Origin: Cyanoderma ruficeps
Taxonomy: Eukaryota; Chordata; Aves; Passeriformes; Timaliidae
DNA length: 64,000 nucleotides
Direction: 5' to 3'
Assembly: GCA_008694505.1 (NCBI GenBank)
Contig: VZDJ01000101.1
Coordinates: 1,503,957 to 1,567,956 of the forward strand
In this document: positions 13,354-25,250 of the stretch, piece by piece
Layout of the letters: every line of letters starts with the position of its first letter
How positions within the stretch are numbered: position 1 is the first letter of the stretch
Notes under the pieces: model-generated
Told to the model about the DNA's origin: nothing
What the model saw: only the letters and a program-made list of their open reading frames with translations
The model's database searches: none
Position numbers and translations under genes: made by a program

Positions 13354-14176
13354 CCTTATGTGAGTTTTTGTGCGTGAGCTCTGCGACAATTATTCAGTAC
13401 AAATTGCTACCTGTGACAAGAGTAGTTGCTTTACTGATGTAAATCCAGCACATTAGCACGACTGTACAGACAGCTACAGCAGCGGAAACTCTGTTGCATG
13501 ATCTACAGAAATAGGTCAGCTTTATGAGGAAATCACTTGTTCTTGGAGGAAATAAATAATGAATTTCCACTTGGGGAGAGACCCCCTTGCAGGCACGAGG
13601 CCAATGTGAATTTTCTTAGCAGGAAACCTGTTTTCTCTGCAAGTCAGAAAAAGGAACAGCCAGTGCCCCAGCAATGCTGCCTGGGTGCAGAGAGATGCCT
13701 TCATCACACTTACATGAGGCACAGTGCAAAAGGGCACAAGGAGAGGATGGAGCTATGACAGCACTCATATCACAGCCCTGGCAGCAGGGGTATACCGTGC
13801 TCACTGGGAAGGGAAGGCTACAACACATAGTGACCCTCAACAGCTTTGTGTGACAGTGAGAAAATGACAAGGGCCAGTGGGACTCACACATGCTTATCAG
13901 CACATTACAAACTGACAACCCTGTCCAAGGATTTAATGAATGCAGTTAAGGTACCCGTATCTAAAAAGAAGACATTTGTTATGAATTAATTTCTCATAAT
14001 ATATGTATTTTTATGTTCAAAGATATTTAAATACATGCATTCATAACACCAATTATTTTTGGGCAAAAGGAAGTGGGTAAAATCAGCATTTATAATGATA
14101 ACTACAGATTTTTTACCTTCCAAATCTGTGTATGTATTAATAACAGCTGCTTCATCTCTTCACAGCTGCCTGCTAC

Positions 14177-14199
14177 ATCTTACCATGCAATGGTAAGAT
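14177..14199. repeat. Short perfect inverted repeat (10-bp arms)
   Basis: ATCTTACCAT and its exact reverse complement ATGGTAAGAT are separated by the 3-base loop GCA. It could form a small hairpin. Arms of this length are expected by chance in 64 kb, so no function is claimed. Confidence 0.7.
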
Positions 14200-14449
14200 A
14201 TAATCTGTAAGCAAAAAGCTGAAAAACCATCATAAGGAATTATTCTCTCCTACGTCATAGGTACTGTGTTTCCTAATCCAAGAGATCACAGGCGAGCTCT
14301 TCTTTGTTTTAGTGTTAGGCAGTGGGAGGATAGCTGTATTTTTGGTCATGTTTCCTGCCCTCCAAATGGTAGCTTCCAAATATTTCAGTTATCCAGGTTT
14401 TTAAACAGAGGCAAGAAAATCCACAGGAATACCCATTACTGCAGCCTAT

Positions 14450-14612
14450 CAGATACAGGGAGAAGATGAGGGAACTGGGCTTGCTCAGCATAAGAAAAGG
14501 AGGCTAATGAGAGACCTGGCTGTGTTCTGCAGCCACCTGAAAAGAGGCTGTTCAGAAGATGGAAACACTTCCAAAAAGACTTTCCTCAGAGGTCCATGGT
14601 GCGAGGATGAGA
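14450..14612 (+). mobile_element. Short CR1 LINE fragment (ORF2 3' region)
   Basis: The sequence 'gaactgggcttgctcagc' followed by 'aggaggctaatgagagacct', then a 'ttctgcagccacctgaaaagaggctg' segment and 'cagaagatgg', follows the order of the CR1 reverse-transcriptase C-terminal region on the plus strand. The match fades after about 14612, and no 3' tail is seen. It is a small, decayed remnant, truncated at both ends. The ends are approximate. Confidence 0.7.
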
Positions 14613-17600
14613 AGCACTGGGAGGTACCCGCTATGTGACTGGCCTGTTTTCAGTCAGAGGTTGGACCTGAGGCACCCTGAGGCTTCTTGCCTCCAGGTGA
14701 CTGCTGAGCAGAAGTCCTGGCTCCCATGACAGATCAAACACTGCTTCCCACAAAAATGCGAGGCATTGTTCAGAGGAAAGAGCTTCTCTTTCTGAGTGAA
14801 ATCTACACAGCAGTACTCTGAATCCCAAATCAGATATTATGCACGAGACCCAGAGAGTCTCAGCCTTGTCAGCTTTCCAGAGGAAGTACGGTCCCACGCA
14901 AATGTAACTTCACAGACCTGAGCTGACTTACAAAGATGCACAGACTGTAGAGAGCAGTAAATATAATCTGAATGCAAATATCACTATGACTTATCTTTTC
15001 AGTACATTTGCCCATTCAAGTAAGTTCTTTTGGGAATGAAGTACAGGTCAATTGTAAAATCAGTCAGATATCTCCCCTTGATCACTTTCACTCTTGAAAC
15101 TGATGAGCGTATAAATTAGATGAATTAATACCTTTCAGTTCTAATTTCTCTGACTGGACAGTTTATGTATTTAATCTGTGTTTACAGGAGCTTCACATTT
15201 TCTCAATGTGAAGGGTTTCAGTACGTTTCCAGGCAGGCAGTGAAAGCAATATAATGCTACACTGAACCTCCTGGTATCTGATTCAACCTGCTCCTCAAAG
15301 GCAGCATCCTTTGATCTCAGCACCTTGCTTCTGAACCCCTTCTCTCTCCTGGCTGCAGCAGCAGCAGCCTCATGTGACACCTGCAGCTGGTGAGGAAATA
15401 TGAGTTTTCCACAGGCACACAGAGGGACAGCTGCCAGGTGCACGAGGCAGCACTCTGGGTATGGATTCGTTGTGTATCTCTCTGTGCAGGCTAAAAAGCA
15501 GCCTATCACTGCCCAGTCAGTTGTTTAAGCAGTGTAAATGGCCACTTTTTCAGAAATTGGTTCTGTACTTGTTTGAAGACACTGTCAGCCATGAAGAATC
15601 TAAAAACTTGCCTGTGCTAACAAAATTATCTTGCTGTTTCCTGGTTTCTGTCATCTACACACACAGAAAGAGTTGCTCTGCACCATGTAACAGCCATATT
15701 TGAGATAGAGCAGCAGTCTTTATTTCCAATTTGCTTTTATGTCAATCCGCATCCTGCCCAAATCCTGACAACCATTATCACATTAACATCAGATTTGAAA
15801 TACGTTTTTCCTTTACAGAGCAGAGATATTCAGTCCAGTCTCAGATGACATGGTTAAAGTTTCACAGTGTTCTCCTGTCACATGTGAGATTAATTAACTC
15901 AGCCCTGATTAATTTAAATTAGAAGTTTCTTTTATTCAACTTTCTAAAATACCAAATTCCACTGATTTCCTGCAGAGATACACAGGCACAACAATTCCCA
16001 TTGCAATCTTTCATTATTCTTCACAGAGATACTGTGCCATATTCCATATTCCCACTAGAATTGCACTGATGTGGCTGTACTGACATTGGTAAAATTATTC
16101 TTGATTTACTTTGGCACAAAAGAGATCAGCATCATGTCTACTGGGATAAGATAGTTCCTCCCCATGGTCATATTTACTTTACTTAAGACTACCAAAAAAA
16201 AGCATTTCTAAGACAGTTTCAATATACCGTCCTTTCTCATAAGAAAAAAAAGAAAAGGAAAATATAACTACAGCCTTCTCTAAGGTGAACTGCTGCTTTT
16301 TGTGATTACCTGGAAGAGAACAGTATCAATCCAGCAAAATATCTCTGATGTTCAGATTCACCTGTACTCGCAATAATCTTTATCCAATACTACTTAAGAA
16401 ATAATCAGGCATGAAAAAAAGTCTTTCCTCAACAAAAGGGAGCCAGCTTTCATTAAAAATTGAGAAAGCAACTGAAGTGAAAATAGTTTAAGCTCATGTT
16501 ATTTCTATGCACAAGTGTTTGCCAACTTTAGCAAAAACCAGCAGATCTTCTAGAAAGCACTATCAAGAATTGCTGTCTTTGGCATGTGGAGTTACATCAG
16601 CTAAACAAATAGGAAGGGTGCGAAAAACAACCAAAAAAGAGGCCTTTGATAAATGAAGATTGTCAAGGATAGGCAAGCAAGTGACAGAAGCTGCTTCATT
16701 GAGAAAGGAAGACAAATGCTTCAAAGGACTTTCTTTTCACATTGGTGAATATCTTCCACTATTTCTATTTAACATATCAAAATCAGTGCTATCTGAAAAA
16801 TTTATTGGCTTTTTAGAAGCCGATTAGCATTAGTGAATAGCCACTTTACTTCTCATGCATATCAGTTTTGGAAATTAAGTGTACATCCTCAGGGTGCTCA
16901 GGCACAAGAGCGGGAAGAATAACACAAGACCTTGAAATGAGGAGAAACTGCTCAATATATAAACATATTGAAATAATGCTACTGGTGATAATGTTAATGG
17001 TAAGCCTGTGGGGAAGAGTGACAAGAGCTCCTGTGGATACACAGAAAGTTTGTTTAGTCACAAACCTTGGCCAATACACCTTCTCTTTCAGCACTAGTTT
17101 GCAGCCCTAGCATCTCCTAATTAATCTATGAAACTATGAGTTAAATTAAGCCAAGAAGCCTTAAAGGCTTAAATCTCTTAGGCCCTTCTTCTCAGGACTT
17201 CCACTAACATTAATATGAATACTTTGCATAGAGAGCTTGCAACTGGGGTTCAAAAAGTTAAGCAGAGGCTCTGTTAGCTCTTCATCCTGACATAATAAGC
17301 CAGACATGAAGAGCATTGATTTAGCTCCAGGTGTGTATTACTCAACCCATGAGCTTTAAAGACATGCAGAATAAAAATTTTCTTAGGAGTTCTCACAGCG
17401 GTGTAGCACAGAAATCTTTTGCAGCTGAAAAACTTCATTTGAATTAAAATATAGAGGATTTCCCCCCTCCTCTGATAACAGAGCTATTATTTTGCTTTCT
17501 TTTATGGTGATCCCCCTTGTGAAATTAGGACATGCATTCTAGGTTTTACTTTTCCTGTAACTTGAGGTTTATTTTAATTCATTCCTCAATGAAAACTGAG

Positions 17601-19190
17601 GTCCTTATGTGCTCCCTTGACTCTGGACTTCACAAAACTGCAACAAAATATCATTGTGCCTAAAGAACACTGGCAACACTGAAAAAAAAACACAAAACAA
17701 AATACTCATCAGCAAAACACCACCTTTTCAAAGCAGGTGTTTATGGAGAGGGAGCTCTCTTGCTATCTTATAATCCCCCCTTAACTTAATTATGCATAAC
17801 AGCTATGGTTAAGTGGCAGACTGGATCTGGCACAGCATGTAACCCAAAAAAGTCATCAATGGCCATTCTCTGAAACCTAAGGTGCTCTCAGCATACAACA
17901 GCAGAGACTGAAATGGATGTCAGAGGCCCTTGTGTGCCAGGAAATGGAAACAGTTGTGTGGGTCTACCAAAATGCTGATGTCAGCTCAGCACCTTACACC
18001 TGCTTGCGCTCAGGTTGAAGTGACTTCTGATGTTCATAAATCTTCCACTTCTACCTCTGGTTTTCTTAAGGGATCAGCATCAAGGCAGAGTGGAATTAAA
18101 CATTCAGCCAAGTTCTCTATACCCTGCCCTAAACGGGTACTATTTCAGTACAGGTAGGGACTGATGCATGTTTGAGGAAGGGGTTTAATCTATCGAGTTT
18201 ATTCCATTTAGAGGGACTACTTTCATGACTACAAAGAAAGAATCATTCTTAAATCAATATCTGAGAAAATCTGTGTCCAGTACGTGCTTACTCCTTTTTT
18301 CATACTCTTCTCTGGAGACCTGTGAGACAGATGGCTCAGAGGACCTAACCCTCATTTCTCCAGAACAGAAGGCTTTGCCCTTGGGCTTATTGCTGTCACA
18401 GCATGCATATGACCTCCACTTCTCTTTTTCTGAAGCTGAGCTTGCTCACCAGTTCTAGGTCCTGTGGTGACTCATATGGACAATGATTATTTGTCATCAA
18501 ATAAGCTTAAAATTATACATAGTCAAAAACAAACAAAAAAACCAAAAAGGATGCAAAATTTTATCTTACCATTTTGGGGAAAATTTTTTATACTTTTCAA
18601 GCTACCTTTGCTGAAAGTCAAAAGAAGAATACTATTTGCAAATATGTATATGCAAATGAACTATATCTCTCAAATGAAAACTTGCATCGACAAACTTTCA
18701 GGTTCAAGAACCCAGGTGTAGCAGCTGTGGTCATTTAATTTCTACAGACACATTCCTGATGAAACAGATTAATTTTAAAATGTGCAATATGGACAGAGAT
18801 GCAGCAATTCACACTGCATTTCAAACAATTCCTGCTCGGCATTGCTAATTAGGAAATCCCTCAAAACGAGAAATATGATACCTCATAGTGCTGTCAAAAG
18901 TCTGAAAACCAGCAAATTCCAAACACTCCAAAGATAAAGTCTCAAGAACTCCCAGTGCAACAAATCTGTTCCATATGAAAGCTTTATAGATCTTGTTCAA
19001 AGCTTCAAGAAATACAAATATCATCACAGCATATAGGCTCTGAGCTGATGTCATTTGCCATACCTCCATGGAAGTCGATGATGATACATTGATTTCCACT
19101 AATGAGGATCTGACCAAAAAAAACACAACAAAAAAAGCTTCATCCATTCACCTAAGAAATGCTCCCTGCCCCCGCCCCCCTTTTCAAACT

Positions 19191-19212
19191 TTATTTAGAT
19201 TTATTTAGATTT
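19191..19212. repeat. Two-copy tandem duplication, 10-bp unit
   Basis: TTATTTAGAT is repeated exactly twice in contact, followed by TT. Confidence 0.85.
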
Positions 19213-22200
19213 CTCAGAAGTGCTGAATTAGTATTAAACACATTCAGCACCTTCACCCAGAGCCAACCACACCGTAAGTGCAAGGAGGGCATAAGAAATT
19301 CACCGCTGTGATTCAGTCTTAGTATAAATTGAGATAATCACTGTCATGGAGATGAAGAAAGGGCAACACAGAAGGTGTTCTGGAAAAGTTTTTAGTTGTC
19401 TAGAAAACCCATGGCAGCAACTGGGAAACAAGTTAGGTAGTTTTAGGGCTCCAGATACAAGTAAAGGTACAACATTTAGGAAGAAAGAATAGTAGAAAAG
19501 AATTTTGTTGGGTAATCCCTCAAAAAATTTTTGAAGAAGAAAACTTCTGAGAAATAAGATAGATTGGAATAATAGAAATAATTTAAAATATATCCTGCTC
19601 TTTTAGCAGTATTTTTAAGTCCTATCAAAGCACTATGTTTTTTCTGATAAAGTCTAAGAATGGAAATATAACTTTTCTTAAGAAAAGTGATGAGTGACCC
19701 AGTTTTAGAGGTAGCATTCATACTGTTATCCTCTTGGTTTTATGTTTAAAAGATTATCTTGACATTAGTAAAGAAGCTTTACTGTATTTTTCCCAGTTAA
19801 GTTTTGGACTCTACTTTTACAGGGAAAGCTAAGCTGATAAGAGAGAAGAAAAAATGCATCCAGCAAGAGTTCCATTAAAAAAACCCCAAACCCTTCTAAA
19901 GATACACATTTCTGAAATTTCCTTTTAGGTTCCATTTCCTTCCCCAAAATGCTTCACCCCCCCAAAAAACACTTGTTGGATGACTTATTTGATACTAATC
20001 CCAATCTAGAACTCAAAAGTTATGCACAGTGAGGCACCTTAGGTAGCAGCAATTTTAAGTAGGACACTTATTCTCCCCACAGAAGAGAGCAAAGCCCCAG
20101 GCACCCAGTGTACTTTCCTGCCACTTGTCAGAAGTACTCGCTTTGTTTGGTTTAGAAACTGGGAATATACCAAAGATGAGAGTCAGGGCTATGACTATAT
20201 AAAGAAACCATTTTATTCTTGCACCTCGATAGAACTGCAACCCACATCATGGTCAGGTCATCGAGTGCTTTCATTAAAAATATTCTTTCACCAGTGTCAC
20301 AGATACAAAACTCTTGTTATGCAAGAAAGTAACATATAAAAGTAATTTATGCAAGAAAAAATAATTTACCTCTCCAGGCAACAGTTAAAAATAAACCCAT
20401 TTTGCTCACATGCTTTTCTTTCTCTATGAATAGTACAAAGAGGGTCTGTGTTTGAATTTTTCAATGACCAAAATCTAGCTGGGAATGACATTTGGATGAG
20501 ATGTTGGTTGCCAGACCAGATAAACAGATTCATCCTCATTTCAGTGTTTCAAAGGTTGTTTGCAAATTAAATACCTTTTATTCAGGGATGACATATTCCA
20601 AAGTTGTTCTGGAGGGCTTACTGCAGTGGTTACAAGATGCACATGTTGACGTGAAAGGTACCACAAACAGCTTGATATAAGGCCAGAAGGAAACTTGTAC
20701 CCTTCACTTTCCTAAGAAAGCAACTCAGACATGTACTGTTATTATAATATCTTTATATTTTGAAATGCAAAAAGCTAACCATGTAATCATCACGTTCCAT
20801 TCTGCATAATTACAGTAATTTTGTAACATATCCAGAACGTAAACACAAAGGAAAAGTAATTGCAGTTTTCCCCAACAGCTGGTAAAACCACTGTTTTAAA
20901 ATTAAACCTACAAAACCACTGTCATTCTGTATGCTAGTAATGCCTGGAAAAGCAGAAAACAATCTTTAAACTTGGTTGTTTTATAAAATATATTGATTAA
21001 ACAGTTGACTGAAGTTAGAAATTTCAAACAGCGGAACATCCCAAGTGATATAAGAAGAGTTTTGCATATTGTCAGTGGAACAAAGGAGCAGAGAGCACTT
21101 GCACAAAGTGGTTTTGATATCAATAGGCTGAATTGTCACAGCTATGAATCATCATAAAAAACTGCTGTAACAAGTAATACAAGACTTTGTAAGACATTCT
21201 TTAGTGAATCATAGGTTCAAAAAAATCCCAAAACTAAACCCCAAACCATTTAACTTCTTTTATCATTTTTTCCCCCAATCAGAATAATATTACACAACAC
21301 AGAAAACTAATTTTCACATTCTAATACCCTATTGTACATCCTCTCAAAAGAAATATAATTGCTCACTTTTTCTTTAAGGTAGCTATGAATATCTGAGAAA
21401 ATATCAAGACTAAAAACACCCCAGCATTTTGATTGATTGAAAGATTAGCACCCACTGAATGGTTTCTATCTTTTTGTTTTGGTTTTTTTTTTTTTTTTGT
21501 GGTAGTTTCATAGTATCACTTGCATTTTATCTACCTTTTTGTTATTTTCTCAGAATATGCTTTCATATCTCCAGAAGGGGGATAAGTAGTAGGGAAACAG
21601 TATTCTAGCTATTTCAGCTTTTGTCATCAGGAAGAAAACAGACACTTGTGTGTGGGATAGGTAGGCTGCAGGGATACAGCACACCAAGCTTCCCACGGTG
21701 AAGGGAAATGAGACTGGGGCAGGTAAATCAGACAAATGGTAGCTCTGTACCCATACACATCTTCTGCTTTGCCCAGCACTCAGGCTGCACCAAACACAAA
21801 ACTGATTTATACACACTTTAAAAAGGAGATGAGGTTCCGAAGAGGCTGGGTGGCACGAAACAGAGCTGCACCACAGTGGCACAGACATGCAATTGTTGGA
21901 GCAGGGGAGCACAGCTGATTTAGCAGGTGCATCTATAGCTGTGTGCAGGACACCAAGGATTTCTTTCCCACTGTCCCAAGGGAAACCTAGGTTTCAAGAC
22001 CAGCTGCTAGAAACATTCAGCTTTGCAAGTTCAGTTTTTCTAATATGACAATCACATTAGGGACAGAACTGAATGATGAAACTAAGCAATGAAATTTTTT
22101 CCATTATTGAATTTTTCTTCTTTGAATAAACTGGGATCCATTTTCTCATAAAAAGAGTAGAAGCTATGCAGCAGTAAATATTATATAAGACAAAACTATT

Positions 22201-23993
22201 TCTTATTCATGGATCTGCTGGGAGTTTTTCCATGATCTTGGTTAGCTCTACAAAGCAAGCATTTAAACAGCCAATACAAATTTCATGAGATTAGTTGACA
22301 AATAACTACTTCTTCTCCTTGTTCTGGGCCACTTTATCAAAAATTCATAGAAAAGAATCCATAAACCAATGGTTTTTAAAGTCAGAAGACAACATTATAG
22401 CTTTTCAATGCAATCTGAAAACATATTAAGATGAATTCTTCAAATAATTTCGTGGAGCTTGGAATATGATAAGTGTAAAACCTCAAAATCTATGATGACA
22501 GTTAATCATCTAACACAGGGAGTCCATTTCCTAAATAAGGCACCTGCTTGAACTGAGCTGCCTTACCAAGCTTTAAGCTTAGAGCTTAAAGATTAATTTA
22601 AAAAATACCTCAGTGAAAGATGGTTTTGACACATCTTAGCATCCCTCATGTCTTCTTATGCGATACTTGGCAAGTGTTATTGCATATTTAGAAAACAACA
22701 AATACAGTATAGAAAGCTAGCTCTGAAGGGATAAAAGTATACGTTTTGAGTGTTTTGCATCTCTGACCTGTTCCTCAAAAAAAATACCATTTACTAAAAA
22801 TTTATATTGTTCCTGTACACATGTATAATTGTAAATTAGTTTTAGTACAAAAAATACCCTTTAACTGTTGATTAGTAGCTGTGAGTTCTCCCAATAACAT
22901 TGAAATCTGTGACACCCATTTTAAGAATACGTGAAATAATTCTTATACTAAGCTCCAAGGATTAAACAGAGAAAAAGATAATTTAAATCTTTAGCACTCC
23001 CCACTGATGAAAAACTGTTTAGAGTCAAAGATTGAACTGTGTGAATATAGTCTTTGGCCAACAACCATACCAAGAAGGTCTTGCACTGGCCACAGATATG
23101 TGCAAAGTTCAGCCATATGAAAAAAAAAATACAATGAACCCACAAAGGAGTGAGCACTGAGGAAGAAGGGGAAAAGAACTCAACAAGGTGTGATCAAACT
23201 AAAAAGAGTCTAGGAAAATGCATTGAGATCAGAAAACCAAACAGAAAATGAAACTGATATCTGCATAGGCTGGGGTGTTAAAATTGATTTTACAATAATT
23301 TCTGCCACAAATTTTATGTTGCAATAGCATAATTTTGAAGTCAAATTAACTCTCTATTATATCAGCTCTTAGAAGCAGTTTTCTTGGTTCTATTATCTAA
23401 AGAATGAGTCTCCTATATCTGTGAGACATTTTCCCACCATGTCCAGCTACAACCCTGCTGATTTCTTGGCATTGTGACTGCTCTGCCTGATGGGGGAGGG
23501 CTGAACCTCAACTGAGGTTTCACATCACATTCAGGGAATGCATACAGAAATGAATGCTGATGGTGAACATGTGCTCTGGGAGGTGGGTGAAGGCCATTCT
23601 GTGAAATCTGACAGACTTTGCTGCCTTGTGGAACAGTCAGGCCAGGAGAAAGCACTATCAACTCTCCTGGCTTACACAGGCAGTGCTGATAATGGTTGGG
23701 CTTTATTAGTCTTTCATCATCGTTCTGAGATGTTCTAAGGATTTTTAACTGATTCTATTGACATATCTCTTCAAGAGCAACCAGCAAGATCCTGATGTGA
23801 CTTCCAGGAAGGAAAACCTGAAGGAAGTCTGCAGAAAGCAACTGATCTAAGCAGATGGTACAGAAATCTCCTTTGCTTTATTTTCTGGCTGAAGAGAATT
23901 TTGGAGATGTATGTGTTGGGCAACACAATGCAGAAACATTTGAGCTGAAGGAGCAGCATAACCCTGGCCACGCTCGCAGGATTTCTCAGCATC

Positions 23994-24040
23994 TATTTGT
24001 TAGGCACAAAGAGCAGAACTTATTTGTTTAGGCACAAAGG
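23994..24040. repeat. Two-copy tandem duplication, 27-bp spacing
   Basis: TATTTGTTAGGCACAAAG starts at 23994 and recurs at 24021 with one inserted T. The second copy is partial, about 20 bp. It lies in unique sequence. Confidence 0.85.
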
Positions 24041-24971
24041 CGCTGTTCCACCTCATGTCCTTCAAACTGTTAGGAGTGGATACATCATCTTAAGTCAAAG
24101 GCATCACCATCACACACAAATTTGACAGCTTTTTTCTCCTTTGCTGTCCTTCAGTGTGGTCTTAGGCACCTGGGATCAGAATTCATCCAAAGAGAAGGGT
24201 AGACTCTTATTTTTCAACTGTCTTTCCTATCATGGTTCTCCTTTCCTTCCTCTACATTCCTCCAGGAAAATAGGCACCAGGCCTATATTCTTTTTCCCCA
24301 GAACTCTTGCCACCCAAATCCTGTATGAAATGACATTCAACTTCTTTGAAGGTGGAGTGCTGAAGATTTACAGGTTAGAGAGCACTGAAATCTCACAAAA
24401 TGTGACAAAACTCTATGAGGAGTTAGGTAATTTTTAATATAGACAAAAATGTTGGGTTTTTGTTGTTTTTTTTTTTATAAGAGAAGCTTATTTAGAATGA
24501 AACATTATTTTTCTTGAGCCCTTATGTTTAATGGAGATCTTCTTTCCTCCATCAGTGTATGTCAGTAACATAACACTTCTCAGAAATTGACACGTAATAA
24601 CTTCTCTTTGAGAAGGAGTTTTATTAATAATTTCTTTTGGTTCTGGAACAAAACCACCCTATGATCCCTATGTGAAATCTTGCAGGAAGTCTTTAAAAAA
24701 ATTAGAAAAGACCAAACAACAATGGAGAGGTTATTTGTTCACCAGTGGTGATGCTTTTGACTCCTGTAAACTCCTACTGGCAACTCTCTAGGACACCTCA
24801 ACCTCTGATTTTTGCCTCTTGTGCCTCCAGCTGAGGGTTCAGGGAGGAGCAAGCAGACGTGTGGTTTTAGCAGAAGCACTAAATTGGAGAATACTATTCC
24901 TTAACCATGACAGCTATCAATTTCACTTTCTTCTACTATGTGTATTTGTTCAGCAAAAGTCATGGTTAAAA

Positions 24972-25250
24972 AAATCATAGAATGGTTTAGGCTGGTAGGG
25001 ACTTTAAAAATCATCTAGTTCCAAGCCTCCTGCCACTGGCAGGGACACATCCTACTTGACCAGGTTCCTAAATGCCCCATCCAACCTGACCTTGAATGCT
25101 GGCAGGGATGGAGCATCCACAACTTCTCTGGATAGCCTGTTCCAGTGCTTCACCAACCTCACACTTCTGCATATCTACCTAAATTTTGCCTCTTTCCATG
25201 TGAATTCTTTATTCCTTGTCCTATTGCTATGGTTTCTGATGAAGAAGTAA
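24972..25250 (-). mobile_element. CR1 LINE 3' end, minus strand
   Basis: The left end reads 'aatcatagaatggtttagg', which is the reverse complement of the CR1 3' tail. It is followed by 'gctggtagggactttaaa' and 'catctagttcc', the usual CR1 3' untranslated landmarks in reverse. Further right come 'cacaacttctctggatagcctgttccagtgct' (near 25118-25149) and 'ccttgtcctattgctat' (near 25216-25232), both familiar from inverted CR1 copies. The copy is 5'-truncated at about 25250 and decayed. The fragment has no intact coding capacity. Confidence 0.95.

Larger units (their letters stand above)
6841..14449. other. Gene-free stretch with microsatellites and A/T-rich runs
   Basis: No supported gene between the two plus-strand CR1 pieces. 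It contains a compound AC/AG microsatellite (7058-7091), a GTTT-rich run (7365-7401), an A/C-rich run (9068-9112), a 23-bp tandem duplication (9788-9833), an AAAC run (about 10552-10570), a 17-bp duplication (13320-13353) and a small inverted repeat (14177-14199). A minus-strand open frame of 85 codons at 12345-12602 lies in a locally GC-richer patch, but I recognise nothing in it. Confidence 0.6.
14613..24971. other. Gene-free AT-rich stretch
   Basis: No supported gene. A 120-codon minus-strand frame at 21550-21912 and a 112-codon minus-strand frame at 15171-15509 show no recognisable family. The stretch holds short tandem duplications (19191-19210 and 23994-24040), a T16 run (21483-21498) and a perfect 9-bp inverted repeat at 22571-22591 (CTTTAAGCT, loop TAG, AGCTTAAAG). 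The remainder is unique noncoding DNA with nothing recognisable. Confidence 0.6.

Noticed and set aside
19164..19180. C-rich tract suggesting a second G-quadruplex
   Set aside because: Only three adequate runs are present, so the four-run pattern is not met.
21550..21912. 120-codon minus-strand open frame, the longest in the window
   Set aside because: Composition rich in Ser, Cys, Pro and Leu without family resemblance, and no splice or promoter context that would support a gene.
22571..22591. Perfect 9-bp inverted repeat with 3-base loop
   Set aside because: Arms this short are expected by chance in a 64-kb AT-rich window.
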